DNA of 42,738 bases. Origin: Gammaproteobacteria bacterium (GTDB lineage: Bacteria > Pseudomonadota > Gammaproteobacteria > DSM-19610). Under the pieces are notes generated by a model. It was not told where the DNA came from, ran no database searches, and saw only the letters and a list, made by a program, of their open reading frames with translations. Location: assembly GCA_011374975.1 (NCBI GenBank), contig DRNU01000138.1, positions 1-42,738 of the forward strand, in the 5' to 3' direction. Within the stretch, counting starts at the first letter, position 1; every line of letters starts with the position of its first letter. Positions 17,500 to 24,700 of this stretch are shown one piece after another. The position numbers and the translations under genes were made by a program.

Positions 17500-18027
17500 T
17501 TATTCCCGCACGCCGAAATTCATTCCGATAGAGAGACGGATCGCGCTGCTGTTATTACGTGTCACTTCGTGTACCACCTTTGGCGGGAAAAATACAAAAC
17601 GCCCCTCGCGCGGCGCAATGCGACGACTGTCATCACCCTCCCCCAGCACCAGTTCACCGGAGTCCTCCGGCACCCGCACGTAGTAGACGCCCGACACCAG
17701 CTCGTCATCTTCGTCGTGCCGGTGCGGCAGGGTGACATGACCCGGCCCCATTTCATTCAGCCAGAAACCGCAGGCCAGCCCCTCGACCCGGCGCCCGAGA
17801 AACTGCTGCGCCCCCTGGCGAGCCGCCTGCAATACCGGCGCCAGTGCGGGCAGCAGGGTTTCCGGCACATAGATATTTTCGTAACGCCCCTCGAAATAAT
17901 GCGAACGTTGCAGGTCCGGCATGTCGCGCACGGCCTGGTACTGCTGCCATAGGTCACGGTTGATGCGTTTTGCATCAGGCAGTTCCAGCAAATGGCAGTC
18001 GGGCCGGGCGTCCTGTAATCCGGTCAT
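17500..18027 (-). CDS. Probable 2-oxoglutarate/Fe(II)-dependent oxygenase
   Basis: 175 residues, probably cytoplasmic. The second half matches the double-stranded beta-helix of 2OG/Fe(II) oxygenases: PHRHDEDDELVSGVYYVRVP (about 100-119) supplies a His-x-His/Asp metal motif and the SGVYYV strand, and GRFVFFPPKVVHEVTRNNSS supplies the distal His. This is followed by a basic strand AIRLSIGMNFG, where Arg would bind 2-oxoglutarate. Cupin-type proteins share this fold, so the reaction is unknown. ATG at 18027 is chosen; the frame is open farther upstream, but across the divergent darP promoter region. First gene of a pair with the receiver-like protein. Confidence 0.75.
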   Translation of the reverse strand: MTGLQDARPDCHLLELPDAKRINRDLWQQYQAVRDMPDLQRSHYFEGRYENIYVPETLLPALAPVLQAARQGAQQFLGRRVEGLACGFWLNEMGPGHVTLPHRHDEDDELVSGVYYVRVPEDSGELVLGEGDDSRRIAPREGRFVFFPPKVVHEVTRNNSSAIRLSIGMNFGVRE

Positions 18028-18107
18028 GGCGTGATTGGCATACTGTGCATCGAATGCCGCATAATACCGGCAAGCTCGGCAATTCTGAACCCGGTACGCC
18101 AAAACCC

Positions 18108-18608
18108 ATGAATGAAGACGATGAATTCGATCCGGAAACCGCACCGCCCAGTAAATCCCGGCTGAAGCGCGAAGCGCATGCCCTGCAACAGCTGGGCATC
18201 GACCTGCTGGATCTCTCTGAATCCGTTTGGGAGACACTCGGCCTGCCGGAGACACTCATAGCCGCCCTCACCGAGGCCAAACGCCTGCATTCACGCGGCG
18301 GCCGCAAACGGCAGTTGCAATTCATCGGCAAACTGATGCGCGACGTCGATCCCGAACCCATCGAGGCCTACTTCACCCGGCAGCGCCTCAAGGCACGCCA
18401 ACTGGCCCAGGCGCACCACCAGCTGGAGGACTGGCGCGACCGGTTGATCGACGAAGGCGACCCTGCCGCCGAGGACTTTCTGCAGCAGCACCCGCAGGCC
18501 GACCGCCAGCACCTGCGGCAACTGATCCGCCAGGCGAGAAAAGAACAGGCACAGAACAAACCGCCCAAATCCAGCCGGGCGTTGTTTCGTTATATCAGGG
18601 ACATCTAA
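18108..18608 (+). CDS. darP: Ribosome-associated protein DarP (YjgA, DUF615)
   Basis: A 166-residue, mostly helical protein of the YjgA family, which binds late 50S ribosome precursors in E. coli. Family features: acidic N-terminus, then PPSKSRLKREAHALQQLG, DLLDLSESVWETLGLPETLIAAL, GGRKRQLQFIGKLMRDVD, and a C-terminal RQLIRQARKEQAQNKPPKSS. Start at ATG 18108 (MNEDDEFDPETAPPSKSR); an open frame upstream overlaps the divergent oxygenase gene and looks unrelated. Its stop codon TAA forms part of the left end of the palindromic element that follows. Confidence 0.95.
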   Translation: MNEDDEFDPETAPPSKSRLKREAHALQQLGIDLLDLSESVWETLGLPETLIAALTEAKRLHSRGGRKRQLQFIGKLMRDVDPEPIEAYFTRQRLKARQLAQAHHQLEDWRDRLIDEGDPAAEDFLQQHPQADRQHLRQLIRQARKEQAQNKPPKSSRALFRYIRDI

Positions 18609-18713
18609 GGAAGGCCTGATTAATTCGTCATTCCGGCGAAGGCCGGGGATCCAGGCGCTGGATTCCGGCATCCGCCGGAATGACGTATACGGAATTAATC
18701 AGGGTTTCCCTAA
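18605..18713. mobile_element. MITE-like palindromic element after darP
   Basis: About 109 bases with imperfect terminal inverted repeats of 22 bases (18605-18626 against 18692-18713, 18 matches). The repeats share CCTGATTAATTC and have AGGGAA/AAGGAA toward the ends. Inside are perfect 13-base arms CGTCATTCCGGCG (18626-18638 and 18673-18685) and a central hairpin around GGATCCAG and CTGGATTCC. There is no coding capacity. Short CGTCATTCCGGCG-type elements are common dispersed repeats in proteobacteria. It overlaps the darP stop codon and may act as its transcription terminator. No second copy is seen in this window. Confidence 0.65.
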
Positions 18714-18733
18714 GTACTGCACCTGACAGCCGG

Positions 18734-18762
18734 AAAAAAAACGGCCCCCGAAGGAGCCGTTT
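18734..18762 (-). terminator. Rho-independent terminator of the PEP-CTERM gene
   Basis: On the minus strand a 10-pair stem, AAACGGCTCC and GGGGCCGTTT (one G-U pair), closed by a TTCG tetraloop, is followed by a run of eight T counting the last stem bases. It lies 19 bases after the stop codon of the broken PEP-CTERM gene and is a textbook terminator. Confidence 0.9.
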
Positions 18763-18780
18763 CTGACCGTACCGCCCTGA

Positions 18781-20174
18781 TTATGCGGCGGCTTTACGCC
18801 TGTCCATTCCAGCCAGCCCGAGCAAACCGGAACCAAACAGCCAGACGGCAGCCGGTACCGGGACGACACTCTGGTTGATAATCTGGCCCGAATCACCGAT
18901 CAGGTTGTTGTAGTAAATATTCAGCCCGTTAAGGTTCAGCAAGCCGGAAGCATCTGCAAACACCAGGGTATCGACGTACAGTGCCTCTGCGACACCGAAG
19001 CTTCCGTTACGGTTGCCGTTATCCCAGAAGTCGCTCAGGGATACCCGCCCGCGCCGATCACCAGTTCCGCAAGATCGAAATTATTGCTGAAACCCAGGGG
19101 ATCGCCAACATGGTTAAGCGGGTCGGTGCCGATATCCACGCCACCGATTTCAAGCGTACCCCAGGCACCCCAGTCGCCCACGGCAGCACCGACACCGCCG
19201 GTCATCTCCAGCGTTGACAGCGTATCGAAAGACCACAGGGTCTCGTCTGTCATTGCAAACGACAGGTCTCCCGATACCGACAGGGTGGCGTTACCAATCA
19301 TATCCAGTGTTGCGGTAGGGTCCAGGGTCAGATTGGTACCGGTCAATGTGGCATTGGTATTGATCTCCAGTGCACCGCCATTCGAAACACCGATGTCGCC
19401 GGATGTTGTGACATTTCTATTGGCGTTCAACTGGAGCTTGCCGCCGTCGGCCTGCCATTGCCCGCTACCGCTTGCATTGGCCTCCATGGCGAGCGTGCCA
19501 TTCTGTACCGTCACGCTACCGTCGTTAACCACGCCGCTGTTGACCGTCAGGGTTTCCGTAGTGCCGGCAAGTGCCACCTTAAGATTTCCGTTATTTTGAA
19601 AGCTGCCGTTGCCCAGCAAACTACGGCTGGTGCCGGTGATGTTGAAGCTCGCACCCGCCTCGTTGCGCAAGGTCAAACCGGCATTCAGCAGGCGTACCGT
19701 GCCCGCCGTCCAGTTCGCCGTCTGGCCCGTGCCGTTCACCAGTACGCGCGTGTTCTGGATATCCATGAAGTCGCTCGACATGGTCAGGCCGCCGTCCGCG
19801 CGGGTTGTACCCGCGCCTGCCATGGTGCCGGCCGTACCCGTCCAGCTGGTCAGCCCTGTAATAAAGAGGTCGTTACTTCCGTTAACAGTGCCCCCCTGAT
19901 AAAGCCAGCTCCTGTACGGTGATTGCCTGGTCCAGCGTCACGGTACCGGTTGTAACGGCAGCGGTATCGTTACTGTTCGGGAAACTGCCTAGACAATTAT
20001 TCCAGTTACTGTCCGTCCAGTTACCGATGCCACCCACCCAGACACAGTTTGCAGCACTGGCACTGAAACTGGCCGCACCTGAACAGATAAGGCCAGCAAC
20101 GAGTTCGCCGCAAGGGTTAACGATGATTTGGATTTGGCGGCGCGTGCTGCGCCATACGAGAGTGAATCATTCAT
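18781..20174 (-). pseudogene. PEP-CTERM-sorted surface protein gene, broken by three frameshifts
   Basis: Four pieces in different frames together make one protein of about 460 residues. N-terminus: MNDSLSYGAARAAKSKSS plus a signal-peptide-like segment. The first break is near 20095, after which GLICSGAASFSASAANCVW continues. The second break is at a run of six C (19891-19896; G on the coding strand). A long piece with repeated Asn/Thr/Gly-rich beta strands follows (about 19038-19890). The third break is near 19040. The last piece holds RVSLSDFWDNGN, EALYVDTLVF, LNLNGLNIYYNNL and the C-terminal sorting signal VPVPAAVWLFGSGLLGL with RRK. Such signals are recognised by exosortase in other bacteria; no exosortase gene is here. 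AGGAG lies seven bases before ATG 20174. Real decay is likelier than sequencing error, as all neighbours are intact. Confidence 0.8.
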
Positions 20175-20197
20175 CTCTGGACTCCTGGAGATTTTCT

Positions 20198-20260
20198 CAT
20201 TGCCTGAATTTCTTTGTCTGACTTGAACAGTGACGGGTCTGGGCACTGAATCAGGCAATG
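20198..20260. repeat. Nested inverted repeat in the 5' leader of the PEP-CTERM gene
   Basis: CATTGCCTGA at 20198-20207 and its exact complement TCAGGCAATG at 20251-20260, enclosing a second, weaker pair CAGTG (20228-20232) and CACTG (20244-20248). In the transcript it would fold into a long stem-loop 24 bases before the start codon. It could control translation or mRNA stability. Confidence 0.45.
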
Positions 20261-20391
20261 CTAAAGTAAATTGAAAAATATGCCGACGCAGAACGCGGCC
20301 AGCAAACGTGGTTTCTTATTGTTCCTTCTACCTGCTTACGCATCCTGGCGTTCATAACGTACTGAACCGACTGCGACGATTTATGCAGTAA

Positions 20392-20406
20392 GCAACTACC
20401 ATGCCC
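20392..20406 (-). promoter_or_regulatory. Candidate sigma-54 promoter of the PEP-CTERM gene
   Basis: On the minus strand GGGCATGGTAGTTGC has GGCA and TTGC in the sigma-54 spacing (GG and GC separated by ten bases), followed by T. Only the base before GG differs from the TGGCA core. Transcription would start near 20381, about 205 bases before the start codon. In other bacteria PEP-CTERM genes are linked to a sigma-54-type response regulator, which fits. Confidence 0.5.
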
Positions 20407-20471
20407 GCCAAACGAGGCTTATTGAAATCATGAACTTATATTTTTTTGCACCCAAAGGCACACAGCAATAA

Positions 20472-20541
20472 TGTAAAGTTTTCCTGAAGGGGTTCTGGCA
20501 TTTTTTACAGGCGCCGGAGATTTGTCGCAATCTGCCGACAA
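20472..20541. promoter_or_regulatory. Candidate upstream activator sites, two inverted repeats
   Basis: TGTAAA at 20472-20477 and TTTACA at 20504-20509 form one dyad. TTGTCG at 20522-20527 and CGACAA at 20536-20541 form a second, tighter one. Their centres lie about 110 and 150 bases upstream of the predicted sigma-54 transcription start, the usual distance for an enhancer-binding regulator. The regulator gene is not in the window. Confidence 0.35.
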
Positions 20542-20595
20542 TCACCAGGACACCAGTTTTTTGCGCCGTACCGTCCGGATTAGCGCAAAACCGGG

Positions 20596-21417
20596 TCAGA
20601 CCTTGCAGACGATGTTGCGGTGTTCCAGGCAGGGGAAGGTACGGCGGATATTGTTCAGACGCTCCATGTCGATGGGGGCGCAGACCAGGCCCGAACCGTT
20701 GGCCAGCTCATTCATGACCAGGCCCCAGGGATCGACGATCATGCTGTGGCCCCAGGTTTCCCGACCATTGATATGGTAGCCACCCTGGGCGGCGGCAAAC
20801 ACGTAGCAGAGGTTTTCGATGGCGCGGGCGCGCACCAGCACTTCCCAGTGCGCCCTGCCGGTTATGGCGGTAAATGCTGCCGGCATGGCGAGGCATTCCA
20901 TACCCTGGTCGAGCATGGTGCGAAACAGCTCCGGGAAACGCAGGTCGTAACACACCGCCAGCCCCAGTTTGCCGAACGGCGTATCGACCACCACGACCTG
21001 CTCGCCGGCCTCGATGGTTTCCGATTCGGTATAGCTTTCATCGCTGTCCATGACCGAGACATCGAACAGGTGAATCTTGTCATAGCGTGCGACCTGCTTG
21101 CCCGTGTCGTCATAGAGCAGGCAGGCGGCGCGTATCTTGTTATCGACACCGGCGACCATGGGGATGGTGCCGCCCACCAGCCAGATGCCGTGTTTGGCAG
21201 CCTGCTGGGCAAGGAACTCCTGGATCGGACCACCCGCGTCGGCTTCACGCACGGCGACCTTGTCACTCTCTTCCTTGCCCATAATGGCGAAATTTTCGGG
21301 TAACACGACCAGTTTGCCGCCCTTGTCGACCGCCATGCCTATCAGGCGCTCGGCCTCGAGCAGGTTGGCGCCCACGTTGGGGCCCGATGCCATCTGTATA
21401 CAGGCTACTGTCGTCAC
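20596..21417 (-). CDS. Carbon-nitrogen hydrolase, nitrilase superfamily (Nit1-like amidase)
   Basis: 273 residues, cytoplasmic. The nitrilase-type triad is visible: Glu41 in LPENFA, Lys114 in RYDKIHLFD and Cys156 in VCYDLRFPE. Overall it resembles the bacterial Nit1 branch, whose characterised members remove the amide from deaminated glutathione; that substrate is an inference here. It is the last gene of the leuS-to-nit run, starting five bases after the small secreted gene, and matches the yhdP-nit order of Pseudomonas. The tldD gene that often follows in relatives is absent; the broken PEP-CTERM locus comes next instead. Confidence 0.9.
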   Translation of the reverse strand: MTTVACIQMASGPNVGANLLEAERLIGMAVDKGGKLVVLPENFAIMGKEESDKVAVREADAGGPIQEFLAQQAAKHGIWLVGGTIPMVAGVDNKIRAACLLYDDTGKQVARYDKIHLFDVSVMDSDESYTESETIEAGEQVVVVDTPFGKLGLAVCYDLRFPELFRTMLDQGMECLAMPAAFTAITGRAHWEVLVRARAIENLCYVFAAAQGGYHINGRETWGHSMIVDPWGLVMNELANGSGLVCAPIDMERLNNIRRTFPCLEHRNIVCKV

Positions 21418-21422
21418 TCCGC

Positions 21423-21752
21423 CTACCTCGTCAGTTCCAGTTCAATACGGTCAGCCTGGTGACTGCCCGCAACAAGTTCCTGGTCGTCCAGCGGCACACC
21501 CAGCGCCACCAGCCAGGAACGCAGTTCATGCGCCCACAACAAACCTTCCTCTCCACCGGGATAGCGGATCAGCAGCCGCTGCCCTTTAGCCGCTGACCAG
21601 CCGGCAATGACCTGCGGCAGGGGCGGCATGGCGGCAACCGACTGGCCGTCACGCGGGCGCGCCCACGCATCGGCCTTCAAGGTCCATTGCGTGGTTTCTG
21701 CCTGCACCCAGAGGGGCGCCAGCAACAGTATTGTGAGGACGAATGCTTTCAT
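21423..21752 (-). CDS. Small secreted protein, function unknown
   Basis: 109 residues from ATG 21752. A clear signal peptide MKAFVLTILLLAPLWVQA is followed by ETTQWTLKADAWARPRDGQS, so the mature protein is periplasmic, about 90 residues. It has no cysteines for lipidation. The region RLLIRYPGGEEGLLWAHELR followed by WLVALGVPLDDQELVAG suggests a compact alpha/beta domain. I know no named family. An alternative GTG start at 21791 forms a GTGA overlap with the yhdP stop and would add 13 residues (MSRQWFMLCYALP) before the signal peptide; coupling favours it, signal-peptide shape favours the ATG. The position between yhdP and the nitrilase suggests an envelope-related role. Confidence 0.75.
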   Translation of the reverse strand: MKAFVLTILLLAPLWVQAETTQWTLKADAWARPRDGQSVAAMPPLPQVIAGWSAAKGQRLLIRYPGGEEGLLWAHELRSWLVALGVPLDDQELVAGSHQADRIELELTR

Positions 21753-21787
21753 GGGCAAAGCATAACACAGCATAAACCACTGCCGGC

Positions 21788-24700
21788 TCACGGCTCGGAT
21801 TCATCCTCTGCATCGTCAACCTGTGCACCATCATCATTGTCATTGTTCAACCGGGTATATACCGGGTCGTCCCAGCTGCCGCTGACCTGGTAGCGCACCC
21901 GTGTCATGCGGTTGAATTTGTCACCCACCAGCTTGTCGGCCAGGAATACGGCGGCACCTACTGCCGGACCACCGGCAATAACACCGGCAAGCGGCAAGGT
22001 TGAACTGACCTGCGGCGTAACGCTGACCAGCTGGTCGTAATCCCGTGCTACCAGCCCGGTGCGGCCCGAGATCTCGATCGTGGCGGACGAACCCTCGATG
22101 GTGAAATTATTGGTGAAGGCATCGCCGCCCATCACCACGAAATGTCCTTCCATCTTGTCGAAGCTGAAACCCTCCTTGAACACATCCCGGAAATCCAGCG
22201 TCAGGCGGCGCTGCAGGGAGTTCAGGCTGAACAGACTGAGCAGTTTACCGGCACCGCCCTCATCGACACTGACCAGCCGCCCGTCCTTGGCACTGAGCCT
22301 GATATCGGCTTCCAGTGTCGCCAGGCTGAAGTCGGCCGGCGAACCGGGCCAGTTCAGCTGCAGATTGCCCTTCAGTGCACCACCCTTGACAGCTTTGCCG
22401 GTACTCAGCAGTTTCACCAGTTCACCCAGGTCGCCACCATTCACCGTGGCGAAGAAACGCGTGTTCTGCCGGTCGTCAGTATCCAGCCATGCGCCGTAGC
22501 CATTGAAAACAATGGCTTTCGAATCCATTGCCAGTGTCTCGAAGCGCAGGCCCTGCGGGATACGCTTGGCAATCAAACTGATCTTGCCGAGGTCACGCTG
22601 GCCCCACCTGAGATCGGCGATATTCAGGTTCATCTCGGGCAGGGACTGCGGGCGCACGGGCGAGGCATCCTGATCCGGCGCATCCGCGGCCCGGCTGTCC
22701 ACGATCAAATGTTCCAGGTTGGCTTTCACCCGGGCCGGAACGCCCTTGTCCGCAAAGATCCAGCGCACCCAGCCGCTGGCACCTTCACCCTGCACGTGGA
22801 AATACCAGGGATCGGGCAACTTGCTTTGCGCCTGTATATTGCGCACCCGCATGCCGGCAAGGTAGAAATTTTCAGCCGCCAGGTCCACGCTCAGCGGCGG
22901 CACCTTGCCACCCTTGCCGGCGCCGGCGCTGAACAGTGCGATCCAGCGCCCGAGATCCAGCTCGGCAACCCGGCCGGAGACGTGGATCTCATCCTGCTCC
23001 GGCAGTTGCAGCACACCGCCCCCCAGCTGTACGTGCGCCTTGCGCAGGTCGCGTCCGTTGCCTGCCAGCAACAGGCGCATGTCGGCGCTACCGGCGTAAT
23101 GTATATCAAAGGGGTAGCGGGCTTCCTCGCCGGGTACCCAGCTGACTTTCAGGGCGCGCTTTTCGTCAGCAGTCTTGGCAAAGGGGGCCGGGAGATCGGC
23201 AGCCACGCCCTGCAGGTCGGAACTCAGCTCCAGTTCCACGGCATGACTGCCGGGGTTCTGCTGGTTGTTGATCCTGAGCAGGGCGCCCCATTGTGTCGAG
23301 CCCCGGAGATAAGGGGCCAGCATGGATTTTTTGTCATGCAGGTATTTAACAAGCTTCAACCTGCCATTGATATCGACCAGTGTTTGCGAACTGCCTTCCT
23401 TGCCCTGCCGGTATACTGCAACCTGCACCGGTTGACCCAGCACCCTGGCCTGCACCCCGTCAGCGCTCATCCCGTGCCCGGTGAAATGCAGCGTGCCGTG
23501 GATGTCATTAAGGCCGATGGCACCACTGCGCGGCACCAGGTCATTGCCGTCCAGGACCACGTCACCGTCAACCCTGACTTTCCCCAACCCGGGTTTCAAC
23601 GGTATATCCAGTTCCAGGTGCAGGTTTGCCTCACCGGTCGAATCGACACTCCGGACGATAGCGCCGAACTGTTTGCCCAGCGGGCTGGTGGCGGTGTACT
23701 CCAGCATGCCGGCCAGTGTCCCGCCTGCCGTGCCGCGTATTTCCAGCAGCGGGTGCTTCAGGTCCGCGATACGGGCAACCACCCGCTTGACCGGCGAATC
23801 CTGTATACGCCCCCGGGCGCCGGTAATCTCCATGCTGCGCCCCGTGAACAGCGCCGAGCCATCCAGTTCATCGATCCGGCCCCAGGCGGGGTGATAATCC
23901 AGCAGCGTATCCCGGAAGTTGAAACGTGCCTCGAAACGCCCTTCGCCATGGTCAAACGGCATCTGGTTCAGCCTGCCCTGCAACAGCATCCGCGCGTCGC
24001 TGACCGTGCCTTTGCGGAAGGCCTGCTTCAGCCACTTGACGGCCTTGGGCGGCATCACATTCTCCGGCAGGTAGTGCGCCACATCGGTCAGCGGAAATTC
24101 ATCCAGCGCCACCTGCATATCCAGCCAGGGAGCGGACTGCGCGTATGGCCAGTCCAGTTGCCAACGTGTCTCCAGCGACAACGGGCCGGATTCCAGGTGC
24201 AGCCGCTGACTTTCGATACGGAACATGTCGGCATAGCGTTCCCAGTGCACCACGCCGTCCAGCCGCGCGACGTCCAGCGTGTCAGAAAACACCTTCGGCA
24301 TACTCAGCGCAGCGCGACTGGATTCCAGGCGCAGGTAACCCGATTGCAGGTTACCCTCGATTTGACCGGACAGACCGGTCACACCCGGCAGGCCGCCGTT
24401 GGCAGCGACCTGCAGGTTCTCGATGGTGGCGCGCGCGGAAAAAGCGGGGGCCGCACCCTCCGCAAGGCGGAAATCGAACTCGGCATGACGTAACAGGCCG
24501 TGCGGTTGCAGACGGTCGACCATCGCCATGGCATCGATATCAACCCACGGAAACAAGGGCAGCATGGCCTGTACTTCTTCCAGCACCACCAGCGTCACAC
24601 CACCGCTTACCGTCAGCGCCGAACCGGTATCGATAGTCATCTGGACGTCGGTCGCCGGCCACACAACGGCATCCTCGCGCTGCAGTTCCAGCCCGAACAG

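Larger units (their letters stand above)
20175..20595. other. 421-base intergenic region, control region of the PEP-CTERM gene
   Basis: No gene is seen on either strand. The base composition is clearly richer in A and T than the neighbouring genes. From the start codon outward it holds the ribosome binding site, the nested inverted repeat (20198-20260), a candidate sigma-54 promoter (20392-20406) and two palindromic sites (20472-20509 and 20522-20541). The layout is that of a sigma-54 promoter with an upstream activator site, read toward the broken surface-protein gene. Confidence 0.5.

Noticed and set aside
18605-18713. CRISPR-like or tRNA-like interpretation of the palindromic repeat
   Set aside because: Only one unit is present, no spacer-repeat periodicity, and the arms do not fold as a tRNA cloverleaf.
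19084-19922. Plus-strand open frames opposite the broken PEP-CTERM gene
   Set aside because: They lack start signals and motifs, whereas the minus strand reads a signal peptide, repeats and sorting signal once the frame breaks are bridged.
20175-20595. Possible small RNA or small gene in the 421-base gap
   Set aside because: No open frame with a ribosome binding site and no terminator hairpin with T-run inside the gap; the promoter-region explanation is sufficient.
22142-24493. Open frame of 783 codons on the plus strand opposite yhdP
   Set aside because: It is a shadow of yhdP: composition dominated by His, Gln, Arg and Gly, no motifs, no ribosome binding site, while yhdP on the other strand matches a known family along its length.
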